The notes under the pieces were generated by a model, which had not been told where the DNA came from, made no database searches, and saw nothing but the letters and a program-made list of their open reading frames with translations. From Pseudomonas sp. Irchel s3h17 (GTDB lineage Bacteria > Pseudomonadota > Gammaproteobacteria > Pseudomonadales > Pseudomonadaceae): a stretch of 64,000 bases of DNA. A program made the translations under genes and the position numbers. The stretch lies in NCBI RefSeq assembly GCF_900187505.1, contig NZ_FYDL01000014.1:62001-126000 (forward strand), read 5' to 3'. Below are positions 54,527 to 63,854 of this stretch, piece by piece (the first letter of the stretch is position 1; the number at the start of each line of letters is the position of its first letter).

Positions 54527-55015
54527 ATGCGGACCAACACTCAGACCAAACGTGAGCTGGACAAGATCGACCGGAACATCCTGCGCATCCTGCAAGCCGA
54601 TGGGCGAATCTCGTTCACGGAACTCGGGGAAAAGGTCGGACTGTCGACCACGCCCTGCACGGAGCGGGTGCGCCGCCTGGAGCGCGAAGGGATCATCATG
54701 GGCTACAACGCCCGGCTCAACCCGCAGCACCTTAAGGGTAGCCTGCTGGTGTTCGTCGAAATCAGCCTCGACTACAAGTCCGGCGATACCTTTGAAGAGT
54801 TCCGACGCGCGGTGCTGAAACTGCCCCATGTGCTGGAATGCCACCTGGTCTCAGGGGATTTCGACTACCTGGTGAAGGCGCGGATTTCCGAAATGGCGTC
54901 GTACCGCAAACTGCTGGGCGACATCCTGCTCAAGCTGCCTCACGTGCGCGAGTCGAAGAGCTATATCGTGATGGAAGAAGTGAAAGAGAGCCTGAGCTTG
55001 CCGATTCCGGATTGA
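54527..55015 (+). CDS. dadR: Lrp-family regulator (DadR)
   Basis: A 162-residue Lrp/AsnC regulator with a helix-turn-helix in the first 60 residues (NILRILQADGRISFTELGEK, TTPCTERVRRLEREG) and a RAM domain for amino-acid sensing (VLECHLVSGDFDYLVKARIS). Alanine-sensing Lrp proteins next to dadA activate dadAX in P. aeruginosa (Lrp/DadR). The ATG at 54527 follows GGAGG about ten bases upstream. It is divergent from dadA, so the 156-base gap holds its targets. Confidence 0.92.
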   Translation: MRTNTQTKRELDKIDRNILRILQADGRISFTELGEKVGLSTTPCTERVRRLEREGIIMGYNARLNPQHLKGSLLVFVEISLDYKSGDTFEEFRRAVLKLPHVLECHLVSGDFDYLVKARISEMASYRKLLGDILLKLPHVRESKSYIVMEEVKESLSLPIPD

Positions 55016-55025
55016 GCCCGGATCG

Positions 55026-55385
55026 TCACACCAACACCTGACGGGTGCTGGCCATGTACGCGTGAATCTGTTTCTCGACCCGTGGATGAATCAACTCCAC
55101 GGGGCCGCGCCCATTGGGGCATGGCAAGGTGGGCGTGGTGCCGAACAGGCGACAGATCAGTGGCCGCTCTTCGTACACGGTGCAGCCGTCGGGCCCCAGG
55201 TGCACGCAGTTCAATTCGTCCATCGCCGCATCCTGCTCGGCGCGGGTCTTGCGCGGCAGGCGGGACATTTCTTCCGGCGAAGTCGTCACCGGCCCACAGC
55301 AGTCGTGGCAACCGGGGACGCACTCGAACGAAGGGATCTGCTGCCGGAGTGTGCGAACGGTCTGGCGGTTGCAGCTCATCGACAT
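55026..55385 (-). CDS. YkgJ family cysteine cluster protein
   Basis: A 119-residue protein of the CxxCxxxxC zinc/iron cluster family (UPF0153). CVPGCHDCCGPV, CVHLGPDGCTVYEERPLICRLFG and CPNGRGPV give the set of cysteines that likely bind an Fe-S cluster or zinc. The function is unknown. Convergent with dadR (10 bases) and divergent from the PauB-like gene. A second ATG two codons later is possible. Confidence 0.87.
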   Translation of the reverse strand: MSMSCNRQTVRTLRQQIPSFECVPGCHDCCGPVTTSPEEMSRLPRKTRAEQDAAMDELNCVHLGPDGCTVYEERPLICRLFGTTPTLPCPNGRGPVELIHPRVEKQIHAYMASTRQVLV

Positions 55386-55530
55386 GAATACCGGAGAAAG
55401 TGAATGGGGCGCAATTTTGCCCTAAAAGCCTGACGCCAGACAGCACTGGCCGACCAGTGTTGCCCGCGCCGAAAGGTCCGGCTTATGCTCCGTAAAATTT
55501 ACTCAACACCGAAAACTCAGGATCACCCCC

Positions 55531-56841
55531 ATGCACGCCCGTGTTCAGCAACCTGTTCCGAGCAACCACACCGCCTCCTATTACGCCGCCAGCAGCCTGC
55601 CGCAGCCTGATCACCCAGTGCTCCAGGGCCAATTGCTGGCTGACGTGTGCGTGGTAGGCGGCGGTTTTTCCGGCCTGAACACCGCCATCGAACTGGCCGA
55701 GCGCGGCCTCAGCGTGGTGTTGCTCGAAGCCCACAAGATCGGCTGGGGGGCCAGCGGACGCAACGGCGGGCAACTGATTCGCGGCGTCGGCCATGGCCTG
55801 GACCAGTTCACTGACGTGATCGGCGCAGACGGCGTTCGCCAGATGAAACTCATGGGCCTGGAAGCGGTGGAGATCGTCCGTCGGCGGGTCGAACAGTTTC
55901 AGATTGCCTGCGACCTGACCTGGGGTTACTGCGACCTGGCCAATAAACCGCGAGACCTTGAAGGTTTTGCCGAGGACGCGGCCGAACTGCGTAGCCTCGG
56001 CTATCGCCATGAGACCCGACTGCTGCAAGCCCATGAAATGCACAGCGTGGTCGGCTCCGACCGCTATGTCGGCGGCTTGATCGACATGGGCTCCGGACAT
56101 CTGCACCCGCTGAACCTGGCCCTGGGTGAAGCGGCAGCGGCGCAGCAACTGGGGGTGAAACTGTTCGAACACTCGGCCGTGACCCGCATCGACTATGGCA
56201 ATGAGGTCAGGGTCCACACGGCACAAGGGTCGGTGCGCGCCAAGACGCTGGTGCTGGGCTGCAACGCCTACCTCAATGATCTGAACCCGGAACTCAGCGG
56301 CAAAGTGCTGCCTGCCGGTAGCTACATCATTGCCACCGAACCCTTGAGCGAAGCCCAGGCACACGCCCTGCTGCCACAGAATATGGCGGTCTGCGACCAG
56401 CGCGTGGCGTTGGACTATTACCGACTCTCGGCCGATCGACGCTTGCTGTTTGGCGGGGCCTGCCACTATTCAGGCCGCGATCCTTCGGACATCGGCGCTT
56501 ATATGCGGCCGAAGATGCTTGAGGTGTTCCCGCAACTGGGTGGGGTAAGGATCGACTATCAGTGGGGCGGGATGATCGGCATCGGTGCCAACCGCCTGCC
56601 GCAGATCGGCCGGCTCAAAGACCAGCCGAATGTGTATTACGCCCAGGCGTACTCCGGCCATGGCGTCAACGCCACCCACCTGGCCGGCAAGCTGCTGGCC
56701 GAAGCCATCAGTGGCCAGCAGGGCGGAGGGTTCGACCTGTTCGCCAAGGTGCCACATATCACCTTCCCCGGCGGCAAACACTTGCGCTCGCCGCTGTTGG
56801 CCCTGGGGATGTTGTGGCACCGGCTTAAAGAGCTGGTCTGA
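55531..56841 (+). CDS. pauB: FAD-dependent gamma-glutamylpolyamine oxidase (PuuB/PauB-like)
   Basis: A 436-residue DAO-family oxidoreductase with the FAD-binding VCVVGGGFSGLNTAIELAERG and WGASGRNGGQL motifs typical of PuuB. It would oxidise gamma-glutamylated putrescine, cadaverine or related amines to aldehydes. Pseudomonas has several PauB paralogues, so the symbol is by family and location near pauR and the aldehyde dehydrogenase. CAGGA precedes the ATG. Confidence 0.83.
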   Translation: MHARVQQPVPSNHTASYYAASSLPQPDHPVLQGQLLADVCVVGGGFSGLNTAIELAERGLSVVLLEAHKIGWGASGRNGGQLIRGVGHGLDQFTDVIGADGVRQMKLMGLEAVEIVRRRVEQFQIACDLTWGYCDLANKPRDLEGFAEDAAELRSLGYRHETRLLQAHEMHSVVGSDRYVGGLIDMGSGHLHPLNLALGEAAAAQQLGVKLFEHSAVTRIDYGNEVRVHTAQGSVRAKTLVLGCNAYLNDLNPELSGKVLPAGSYIIATEPLSEAQAHALLPQNMAVCDQRVALDYYRLSADRRLLFGGACHYSGRDPSDIGAYMRPKMLEVFPQLGGVRIDYQWGGMIGIGANRLPQIGRLKDQPNVYYAQAYSGHGVNATHLAGKLLAEAISGQQGGGFDLFAKVPHITFPGGKHLRSPLLALGMLWHRLKELV

Positions 56842-56881
56842 TGCTGATTTGATCGTTCCCACGCACCACACACGACAACAC

Positions 56882-57127
56882 TTACAACCGCCAGAACGGC
56901 TTCAACCCCTCCGCCCGCGCCTGTTCACGGCTCAAGCCCACATCGCGCAACTGCTGCGCCGAAAGTTCCAGCAACACCTTGCGCGTGTGCAGACGATGCC
57001 AGAACAGACCCCAGCGCCCCAGGCAGGACGGCGCATTGCGGGCGCGGGCCTCACGCATGCCCTGCGCCTGACCTGCTGCCAGTTCCTGACTGTGTAACGT
57101 CAGCCGCACATCGCTCAAGCCGTTCAT
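56882..57127 (-). CDS. DUF1127 small arginine-rich protein
   Basis: An 81-residue protein. The last 40 residues (FWHRLHTRKVLLELSAQQLRDVGLSREQA) form the YjiS/DUF1127 domain, which in alphaproteobacteria binds RNA or affects phosphate and carbon metabolism. Function here is unknown. AGGAG lies eight bases before the ATG at 57127. It is divergent from the MocR regulator. Confidence 0.8.
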   Translation of the reverse strand: MNGLSDVRLTLHSQELAAGQAQGMREARARNAPSCLGRWGLFWHRLHTRKVLLELSAQQLRDVGLSREQARAEGLKPFWRL

Positions 57128-57304
57128 TTTCAATGCTCCTGTTTACTTGGGTAGCCAGAGATTCCATGATGCGTGGGCAGGCAAAACCATTACAGATTCA
57201 ATGAATATGTATTACCTCCATACAGATTTTCTGTTTTGGCGACTGAATCCTGTATTTTTGCCCCATCTGTACTGATCCCCGTATCTCTTCACCGAGGCTG
57301 CACC

Positions 57305-58738
57305 ATGACGCTTTACGTCAACCTCGCCGAATTGCTCGGCACACGCATCGAACAGGGCTTTTATCGCCCCGGTGACCGACTGCCGTCGGTACGGGCATTG
57401 AGTGTTGAGCACGGGGTCAGCCTGAGTACGGTGCAGCAGGCTTACCGGGTGCTGGAAGACAGCGGGCTGGCGCGACCGAAACCGAAATCCGGCTACTTCG
57501 TCCCGGTTGGGCGCGAGCTGCCGGAGCTGCCCGTGGTTGGTCGCCCGGCCCAACGCCCGGTCGATATTTCCCAGTGGGACCTGGTGCTGGAACTGATCCG
57601 CGCCGTGCCACGCAAGGACGTCGTGCAACTGGGCCGTGGCATGCCGGACATCACCACGCCGACCATCAAGCCCCTGCTGCGCAGCCTGGCCCGGATCAGC
57701 CGGCGGCAAGACATGCCTGGCCTGTACTACGACAACATCTATGGCACGCTGGAACTGCGTGAGCAGATCGCACGCCTGATGCTCGACTCCGGCAGCCAAT
57801 TGAGCGCCAGCGACCTGGTGGTCACCACCGGCTGCCACGAAGCGCTCTCCACCAGCATTCGCGCAATCTGCGAACCGGGGGACATCGTCGCCGTGGACTC
57901 GCCAAGCTTTCACGGGGCCATGCAGACACTCAAGGGACTGGGCATGAAAGCCCTGGAGATTCCCACCGACCCGCTTACCGGGATCAGTCTCGATGCGCTG
58001 GAACTGGCCCTGGAGCAATGGCCGATCAAGGCCATACAGTTGACCCCCAACTGCAACAACCCCTTGGGCTACATCATGCCGGAGTCGCGAAAACGCGCGT
58101 TGTTGACGCTCGCACAGCGGTTTGACGTGGCCATCATCGAAGACGATGTGTATGGCGAGCTGGCCTACACCTACCCGCGACCACGCACTATCAAGTCGCT
58201 CGACGAAGACGGTCGCGTCCTGCTCTGCAGTTCGTTCTCCAAGACCCTGGCGCCTGGGCTGCGCATCGGCTGGGTTGCACCGGGCCGGTATCTGGAACGG
58301 GTGCTGCACATGAAATACATCAGCACCGGCTCGACCGCGGCACAACCCCAAATCGCCATTGCGGAGTTCTTGAAAGGCGGCCACTTCGAGCCTCATTTGC
58401 GGCGGATGCGCACCCAATACCAACGCAATCGCGACCTGATGCTTGATTGGGTCAGCCGCTACTTCCCGTCCGGCACCCGCGCCAGCCGTCCGCAAGGCAG
58501 CTTCATGCTGTGGGTCGAACTGCCGGAAGGCTTCGATACCCTGAAGCTCAATCGCGCACTCCTCGACCAAGGCGTACAGATTGCCGTGGGCAGTATCTTT
58601 TCCGCCTCGGGCAAGTACCGCAATTGCCTGCGCATGAACTACTCAGCCAAGCCTACGCCGCAGATTGAAGAGGCGGTGCGCAAGGTCGGCGCTGCAGCAA
58701 TCAAGTTGCTGGCCGAGAGCCCTGGCGCAGACACCTGA
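57305..58738 (+). CDS. MocR-type GntR/aminotransferase fusion regulator
   Basis: A 477-residue regulator: N-terminal GntR winged helix (GDRLPSVRALSVEHGVSLST, 20-60) and a fold-type I aminotransferase domain with the PLP lysine in SSFSKTLAPGLRIGWV. MocR proteins use PLP to sense amines or amino acids; catalysis is normally lost. Its target is unknown, but the nearby DUF1127 gene and the MFS transporter are possible. The ATG at 57305 fits where homology begins; the frame upstream is non-coding. Confidence 0.9.
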   Translation: MTLYVNLAELLGTRIEQGFYRPGDRLPSVRALSVEHGVSLSTVQQAYRVLEDSGLARPKPKSGYFVPVGRELPELPVVGRPAQRPVDISQWDLVLELIRAVPRKDVVQLGRGMPDITTPTIKPLLRSLARISRRQDMPGLYYDNIYGTLELREQIARLMLDSGSQLSASDLVVTTGCHEALSTSIRAICEPGDIVAVDSPSFHGAMQTLKGLGMKALEIPTDPLTGISLDALELALEQWPIKAIQLTPNCNNPLGYIMPESRKRALLTLAQRFDVAIIEDDVYGELAYTYPRPRTIKSLDEDGRVLLCSSFSKTLAPGLRIGWVAPGRYLERVLHMKYISTGSTAAQPQIAIAEFLKGGHFEPHLRRMRTQYQRNRDLMLDWVSRYFPSGTRASRPQGSFMLWVELPEGFDTLKLNRALLDQGVQIAVGSIFSASGKYRNCLRMNYSAKPTPQIEEAVRKVGAAAIKLLAESPGADT

Positions 58739-58794
58739 GTAGCGCCCAAGCCGTGCCATACTCCGAGCCCGGCCCTCTTGCAGGAACAACCGAC

Positions 58795-60360
58795 TTGCGC
58801 CCCAGCCCCGTCCTGCTCCTTGTGTTGCTCGTCACGCTGATCAGCGGCTGCGCCTCGCTCGACGTGGCACGTGAGCCGAGCCAGGCATTGCCGGCGAGCG
58901 AGTCCTCGTTTGGCCGCTCGATCCAGGTCCAGGCGGCCGCGTATCAAGGGCGTTCCGGTTTCCGCCTGCTGTCGGACAGCGGCGAAGCCTTCAGCGCTCG
59001 CGCCGAACTGATCCGCCAAGCCCAGCGCAGCCTCGACCTGCAGTACTACATCGTCCACGACGGCATCAGCACACGGTTGCTGGTGAACGAACTGCTCAAG
59101 GCGGCCGACCGAGGCGTACGCATTCGCATTCTGCTCGACGACACCACCAGCGACGGCCTGGACCAGACCATCGCCACACTGGCCGCTCACCCGCAAATAC
59201 AGATTCGCCTGTTCAATCCGTTGCATTTGGGCCGCAGCACCGGGGTGACGCGAACCATGGGCCGGCTGTTCAACCTGTCGCTGCAACACCGACGCATGCA
59301 CAACAAGCTGTGGCTGGCGGACAACAGCGCCGCCATCGTCGGCGGCCGCAACCTGGGGGACGAGTACTTCGATGCCAAGCCCAACCTGAATTTCACCGAC
59401 ATCGACCTGCTGGGCATCGGACCGGTCGCCGAACAACTCGGGCACAGCTTCGACCAGTACTGGAACAGCGCCCTGAGCAAACCCATCGACGGGTTTGTCG
59501 CCAGCAAGCCCACCGCCAAGGACCTGGCCGACACCCGCGCAAGACTGCTGGCATCCCTGGACGAAAGCCGCCGACAGAACCACGCGCTGTACCAGCAGCT
59601 GAAGACCTACCAGACCGACCCGCGCCTGGACGCCTGGCGAACCGAGTTGACCTGGGCCTGGAACCAGGCGTTATGGGATGCGCCGAGCAAGGTACTGGCC
59701 AAGGGCGAACCGGACCCGCAACTGTTGCTGACCACCCAGCTGGCGCCCGAACTGCAGGGGGTCAGCAAAGAGCTGGTGATGATCTCGGCCTATTTCGTTC
59801 CTGGCCCTCCCGGTCTGGTCTACCTGACAGGCCGCGCCGATGCCGGGGTATCGGTGAGCTTGTTGACCAACTCGCTGGAGGCGACCGATGTGCCAGCGGT
59901 CCACGGCGGCTACGCGCCCTACCGCAAGGCGTTGCTGGAGCACGACGTGCAGCTGTTCGAACTGCGCCGACAACCCGGCGAGGGTGACGGTAGTGGTCCG
60001 ACGCTGTTTCACAGCACCTCCTACCTTGGCTCCGATTCCAGCCTGCACAGCAAGGCAATCATCTTTGACCGGCAAAAATCGTTCATTGGCTCATTCAACT
60101 TCGACCCGCGCTCAGTGCTCTGGAATACCGAAGTCGGCGTGCTGGTGGACAGCCCGGAACTCGCCGAGCGTGTGCACGAACTGGCCTTGCAGGGGATGGC
60201 GCCGGCCCTGAGTTATCAGGCCCGGCTGGAGAACGGCCAGGTGGTATGGGTGACCGAAGACAATGGTCAGCTGCACACCCTGACCCGCGAGCCGGGGAAC
60301 TGGTGGCGGCGTTTCAATGCCTGGTTCAGCAACACCGTTGGCCTGGAGCGTATGCTCTAG
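58795..60360 (+). CDS. Phospholipase D-family lipoprotein (ClsC-like)
   Basis: About 521 residues. The N-terminus RPSPVLLLVLLVTLISGC is a lipoprotein signal with lipobox LISGC, so it is probably anchored in the membrane. Both HKD motifs are intact: HNKLWLAD with GGRNLGDEYF, and HSKAIIFD with GSFNFDPRS. The order resembles the cardiolipin synthase ClsC. I chose the TTG at 58795 (AGGA upstream, proper signal peptide); a GTG at 58753 adds 14 acidic residues. It starts 57 bases after the MocR gene. Confidence 0.85.
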   Translation: MRPSPVLLLVLLVTLISGCASLDVAREPSQALPASESSFGRSIQVQAAAYQGRSGFRLLSDSGEAFSARAELIRQAQRSLDLQYYIVHDGISTRLLVNELLKAADRGVRIRILLDDTTSDGLDQTIATLAAHPQIQIRLFNPLHLGRSTGVTRTMGRLFNLSLQHRRMHNKLWLADNSAAIVGGRNLGDEYFDAKPNLNFTDIDLLGIGPVAEQLGHSFDQYWNSALSKPIDGFVASKPTAKDLADTRARLLASLDESRRQNHALYQQLKTYQTDPRLDAWRTELTWAWNQALWDAPSKVLAKGEPDPQLLLTTQLAPELQGVSKELVMISAYFVPGPPGLVYLTGRADAGVSVSLLTNSLEATDVPAVHGGYAPYRKALLEHDVQLFELRRQPGEGDGSGPTLFHSTSYLGSDSSLHSKAIIFDRQKSFIGSFNFDPRSVLWNTEVGVLVDSPELAERVHELALQGMAPALSYQARLENGQVVWVTEDNGQLHTLTREPGNWWRRFNAWFSNTVGLERML

Positions 60361-61502
60361 ACCGGCTCGACCACCTCACCAAAAGCCCCCTGGCGCAGCA
60401 ACAGGACAATCAACCCGAACGCCCCCGCCGCCATCAGCCACGGCAAGGCGTGCCCACTGATCCATTGGCTGCCGGCGCCCGCCGCGAGCGGACCGATCAG
60501 GCAGCCAACCCCCCACAGTTGCGCGATATGGGCGTTGGCTCGCACCAATGCATCATCGCGATAACGTTCGCCGATCAGAATCAGCGACAGGGTGAACAAG
60601 CCACCGGCACTGGCCCCGAACAGCACCCACAGCGGCCAGATCAGCAAGGTGTCGATCAACAGCGGTATCGCCAGGCTCGACAGCAGCAGAATCACCGCGC
60701 AGCCGGCAAACAACGTGCGCCGGGATACCCGATCCGCCAACGCGCCGATGGGTAGCTGCAGCAAGGCATCGCCGACCACCACGGTGCTGACCATCGCCAG
60801 GGCGATTTCAGCGGTGAATCCCTGTCGCAGGCAGTACACCGGCAACAAGGTCAGAATCATCGCCTCGAAGGCCGCGAACAACGACACCGCCCAGGCAATC
60901 GCTGGCAAGCCACGGCAGAAAACCAGCAAGTCGCTGAACGTGACACTGCAGGCTTCGCTGCTGGGCGCCCCGCTACGCCCCAGCAGCAACAGCGGCGACA
61001 CCACCAGCAACGCAACGCCGACCCAGAACCCGAAATCGTTCTCCGTGCCCAGCATGCCCAGCAAGACTGGCCCGGACAGTTGGCTCAAGGCATAACTGCT
61101 GCCGTACAGCGCCACCAATCGACCACGCCACTGCTCCACCACCAACTGGTTAATCCAGCTCTCGCCGAGGATGAATACGATGGTCAGGATGACCCCGATC
61201 ATCAGCCGCAACACCAGCCAGACCGGGTAACTGGGCATCAACGCCAACAGGCCGATAGACACCGCGCCGGCCCACAGGCACAGACGCATCAGATTCGCCG
61301 TCCCCAGGCGCGCCGCCAGGTGACTGGACACCTTGGCACCCAGCAGCACGCCAATCGCCGGCATCGCCGCCATCACACCGATGGCAAATGAGCCGTAGCC
61401 CCAGCTTTCAAGGCGTAACGACACCAGCGGCATGCTGACACCCAGGGCCAGGCCGACACTCAGGACAGACGCCAACACGGCGAAATAAGTCGCCCAACGC
61501 AT
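60357..61502 (-). CDS. MFS transporter (YcaD-like)
   Basis: A 381-residue transporter with 12 hydrophobic segments (YFAVLASVLSVGLALGVSM at the start, AIGVMAAMPAIGVLLGAKVS) and a short central loop. The RLMIGVILTIVFILGESWIN segment suggests the YcaD group; the substrate is unknown. AGGAG nine bases before the ATG. Convergent with the phospholipase D-like gene (overlap 4 bases at stops). Confidence 0.87.
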   Translation of the reverse strand: MRWATYFAVLASVLSVGLALGVSMPLVSLRLESWGYGSFAIGVMAAMPAIGVLLGAKVSSHLAARLGTANLMRLCLWAGAVSIGLLALMPSYPVWLVLRLMIGVILTIVFILGESWINQLVVEQWRGRLVALYGSSYALSQLSGPVLLGMLGTENDFGFWVGVALLVVSPLLLLGRSGAPSSEACSVTFSDLLVFCRGLPAIAWAVSLFAAFEAMILTLLPVYCLRQGFTAEIALAMVSTVVVGDALLQLPIGALADRVSRRTLFAGCAVILLLSSLAIPLLIDTLLIWPLWVLFGASAGGLFTLSLILIGERYRDDALVRANAHIAQLWGVGCLIGPLAAGAGSQWISGHALPWLMAAGAFGLIVLLLRQGAFGEVVEPV

Positions 61503-61550
61503 TTTCCACGCTCCTGTGGATTGTCATTTTTCAGACTGAATACAAAGCAA

Positions 61551-61640
61551 TGTGGGAGCGGGCTTGCTCGCGAAGAGGTCATCACATCCAACATCAATGT
61601 TGGCTGTCACACCGCCTACGCGAGCAAGCCCGCTCCCACA
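61551..61640. repeat. REPIN: inverted pair of REP elements (type GAGCGGGCTTGCTCGC)
   Basis: The arms tgtgggagcgggcttgctcg and cgagcaagcccgctcccaca are exact inverted copies, with about 50 bases between. The pair is of the same class as that at 48140-48228. It lies between the MFS gene and the aldehyde dehydrogenase. Confidence 0.9.
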
Positions 61641-61687
61641 GGGATCTGTGTTGCATTGAGCCCCGGCGAACCGGGGCCCGTCATCAC

Positions 61688-63181
61688 TTACAGCTTGATC
61701 CAGGTCGCCTTCAGCTCAGTGTACTTGTCGAACGCGTGCAGCGACTTGTCACGGCCGTTGCCCGACTGCTTGAAGCCACCAAAGGGAGCGGTCATGTCGC
61801 CACCATCGTACTGGTTGATCCACACGCTACCGGCACGCAGCGCCTTGGCCGTCAGGTGCGCCTTGGAAATGTCCTGGGTCCACACTGCGGCAGCCAGGCC
61901 ATAAGGCGTATCGTTGGCGATCTGAACCGCTTCTTCGGCGCTGTCGAAGGTAATCACCGACAACACCGGGCCGAAGATTTCTTCCTGAGCGATCTTCATC
62001 GCATTGCTCACACCGTCGAAAATCGTTGGCTCTACATAAGTGCCACCGGTCTCCTGAAGGATGCGCTTGCCACCGGCAACCAGCTTGGCACCGTCGGCAT
62101 GGCCCGCTTCGATATAGGACAGCACAGTATTCATTTGCTGGGTGTCGACCAGCGCACCGACGTTGGTGACCGGATCCAGCGGGTTGCCCGGCTTCCAGGC
62201 TTTCAGGGCCTCGATTACCAGCGGCAGGAAGCGGTCCTTGATCGAGCGCTCGACCAGGAGACGGGAGCCGGCCGTGCAGACCTCGCCCTGGTTGAATGCA
62301 ATGGCACTGGCAGCGGATTCAGCCGCCGCTTGCAGGTCCGGTGCATCGGCGAACACGATGTTCGGGCTCTTGCCGCCGGCTTCGAGCCAGACGCGCTTCA
62401 TGTTCGACTCGCCGGAGTAGATCATCAACTGCTTGGCGATCTTGGTCGAGCCCGTGAACACCAGGGTGTCGACGTCCATGTGCAAGGCCAACGCCTTGCC
62501 TACCGTGTGACCATACCCCGGCAGCACGTTCAGCACGCCTTTCGGGATACCGGCCTCAACGGCCAACGCAGCGATACGGATGGCGGTCAGCGGAGATTTC
62601 TCTGACGGCTTGAGGATCACCGAGTTACCGGTGGAGAGCGCCGGACCCAGTTTCCAGCAGGCCATCATCAGCGGGAAGTTCCACGGCACGATTGCGCTGA
62701 CCACGCCCACCGGCTCACGGGTCACCAGGCCCAGTTGGTCGTGAGGGGTCGCCGCCACTTCGTCGTAGATCTTGTCGATGGCTTCGCCGCTCCAGCTCAG
62801 CGCTTGAGCCGCGCCGGGAACGTCGATGTACAGGGAGTCGCTGATCGGCTTGCCCATGTCCAGGGTTTCAAGCAGCGCCAGCTCTTCGGCATGCTGCTTG
62901 AGCAGGCCGGCGAAACGGATCATGGTGGATTTGCGCTTGGCCGGGGCCAGGCGCGACCAGGCACCCGAATTGAAGGTGGCGCGGGCGTTTTCCACGGCGC
63001 GCTGGGCGTCGGCGGCGTCACAGCTGGCGATCTTGCCCAGCAGGCGGCCATCGACCGGGCTGATGCACTCGAAGGTCTCGCCGGAGACCGCGTGGGTGTA
63101 TTCGCCATTGATATAGGCGCGGCCTTCGATGTTCAGGTCGCGGGCACGTTGTTCCCAGTCGGCACGAGTCAGGGTGGTCAT
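61688..63181 (-). CDS. NAD(P)-dependent aldehyde dehydrogenase (PauC/KauB-like)
   Basis: A 497-residue aldehyde dehydrogenase. The catalytic glutamate lies in LEAGGKSPNIVF and the nucleophile cysteine in NQGEVCTAGSR; VPWNFPLMMACWKLGPAL and VFTGSTKIAKQ bind cofactor. The match is to PuuC/PauC/KauB enzymes that oxidise gamma-glutamylaminobutyraldehyde or 4-guanidinobutyraldehyde, consistent with PauR and PauB nearby. A strong GAGGAGG precedes the ATG. Confidence 0.9.
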   Translation of the reverse strand: MTTLTRADWEQRARDLNIEGRAYINGEYTHAVSGETFECISPVDGRLLGKIASCDAADAQRAVENARATFNSGAWSRLAPAKRKSTMIRFAGLLKQHAEELALLETLDMGKPISDSLYIDVPGAAQALSWSGEAIDKIYDEVAATPHDQLGLVTREPVGVVSAIVPWNFPLMMACWKLGPALSTGNSVILKPSEKSPLTAIRIAALAVEAGIPKGVLNVLPGYGHTVGKALALHMDVDTLVFTGSTKIAKQLMIYSGESNMKRVWLEAGGKSPNIVFADAPDLQAAAESAASAIAFNQGEVCTAGSRLLVERSIKDRFLPLVIEALKAWKPGNPLDPVTNVGALVDTQQMNTVLSYIEAGHADGAKLVAGGKRILQETGGTYVEPTIFDGVSNAMKIAQEEIFGPVLSVITFDSAEEAVQIANDTPYGLAAAVWTQDISKAHLTAKALRAGSVWINQYDGGDMTAPFGGFKQSGNGRDKSLHAFDKYTELKATWIKL

Positions 63182-63418
63182 ACGAGTGTCCTCCTCTTAT
63201 TGAATACGAGCGCCACGCGGGCTACGCAGGCACTGTCAGGAATTGGGCCCGGCCAGCCGTCAAATCGGCCCTGGGCACCCACCACCCTAAACCAGCCACA
63301 CCTCTAGTTTCAATATATTTGACACAAGGCCGGCAAACGGCCTTGCGATGTTCATTTTAATAAACATAGACTCGGGGCTTTTCAACCACTCGCGCCGCAA
63401 TCACGGGGGATTACAATA

Positions 63419-63781
63419 ATGAGCATCCAGGACATCGTCGACTTCAACCAGGCCACCACCGCCGCCGAACGTTATCGCCCGGAGGCCGCCAAAGTGCTCA
63501 AGGGCGACCCGGAGCAAACCGTCTACAACCACTACAACAGCCCCTGCGGCCAGCTTAACGCCGGTGTCTGGGAAGGCGAAGTCGGACAGTGGACCGTGAA
63601 CTTCACTGAACACGAATACTGCGAAATCGTGCAGGGCGTTTCGGTACTGCGCGACAGCGACGGCAACGCCAAGACCCTGCGCACTGGCGATCGCTTCGTC
63701 ATTCCAGCCGGATTCAAAGGCACCTGGGAGGTGCTGGAGACGTGTCGCAAGATCTACGTGGCGTTCGAACAAAAGGCCTGA
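63419..63781 (+). CDS. Cupin domain-containing protein (Cupin_3, DUF861)
   Basis: A 120-residue single-domain cupin. WTVNFTEHEYCEIVQGVSVL and GDRFVIPAGFKGTWEVLE match Cupin_3; the metal-site residues are only partly conserved. Relatives include (S)-ureidoglycine aminohydrolase-like proteins, but no substrate is evident. GGGGGA lies upstream. It is divergent from the aldehyde dehydrogenase (237-base gap), so the two may share control. Confidence 0.85.
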   Translation: MSIQDIVDFNQATTAAERYRPEAAKVLKGDPEQTVYNHYNSPCGQLNAGVWEGEVGQWTVNFTEHEYCEIVQGVSVLRDSDGNAKTLRTGDRFVIPAGFKGTWEVLETCRKIYVAFEQKA

Positions 63782-63800
63782 GGCCTTTTCAAGCCACAAC

Positions 63801-63835
63801 AAAAAAGGCCCGTATCTCGCGATACGGGCCTTTTT
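63801..63835. terminator. Bidirectional terminator between cupin gene and rpmG
   Basis: The inverted repeat aaaaggcccgtatc / gatacgggcctttt has flanking A and T runs. It lies between the convergent stop codons. Confidence 0.9.
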
Positions 63836-63854
63836 CTCAAGAGGGAAAAATCAA

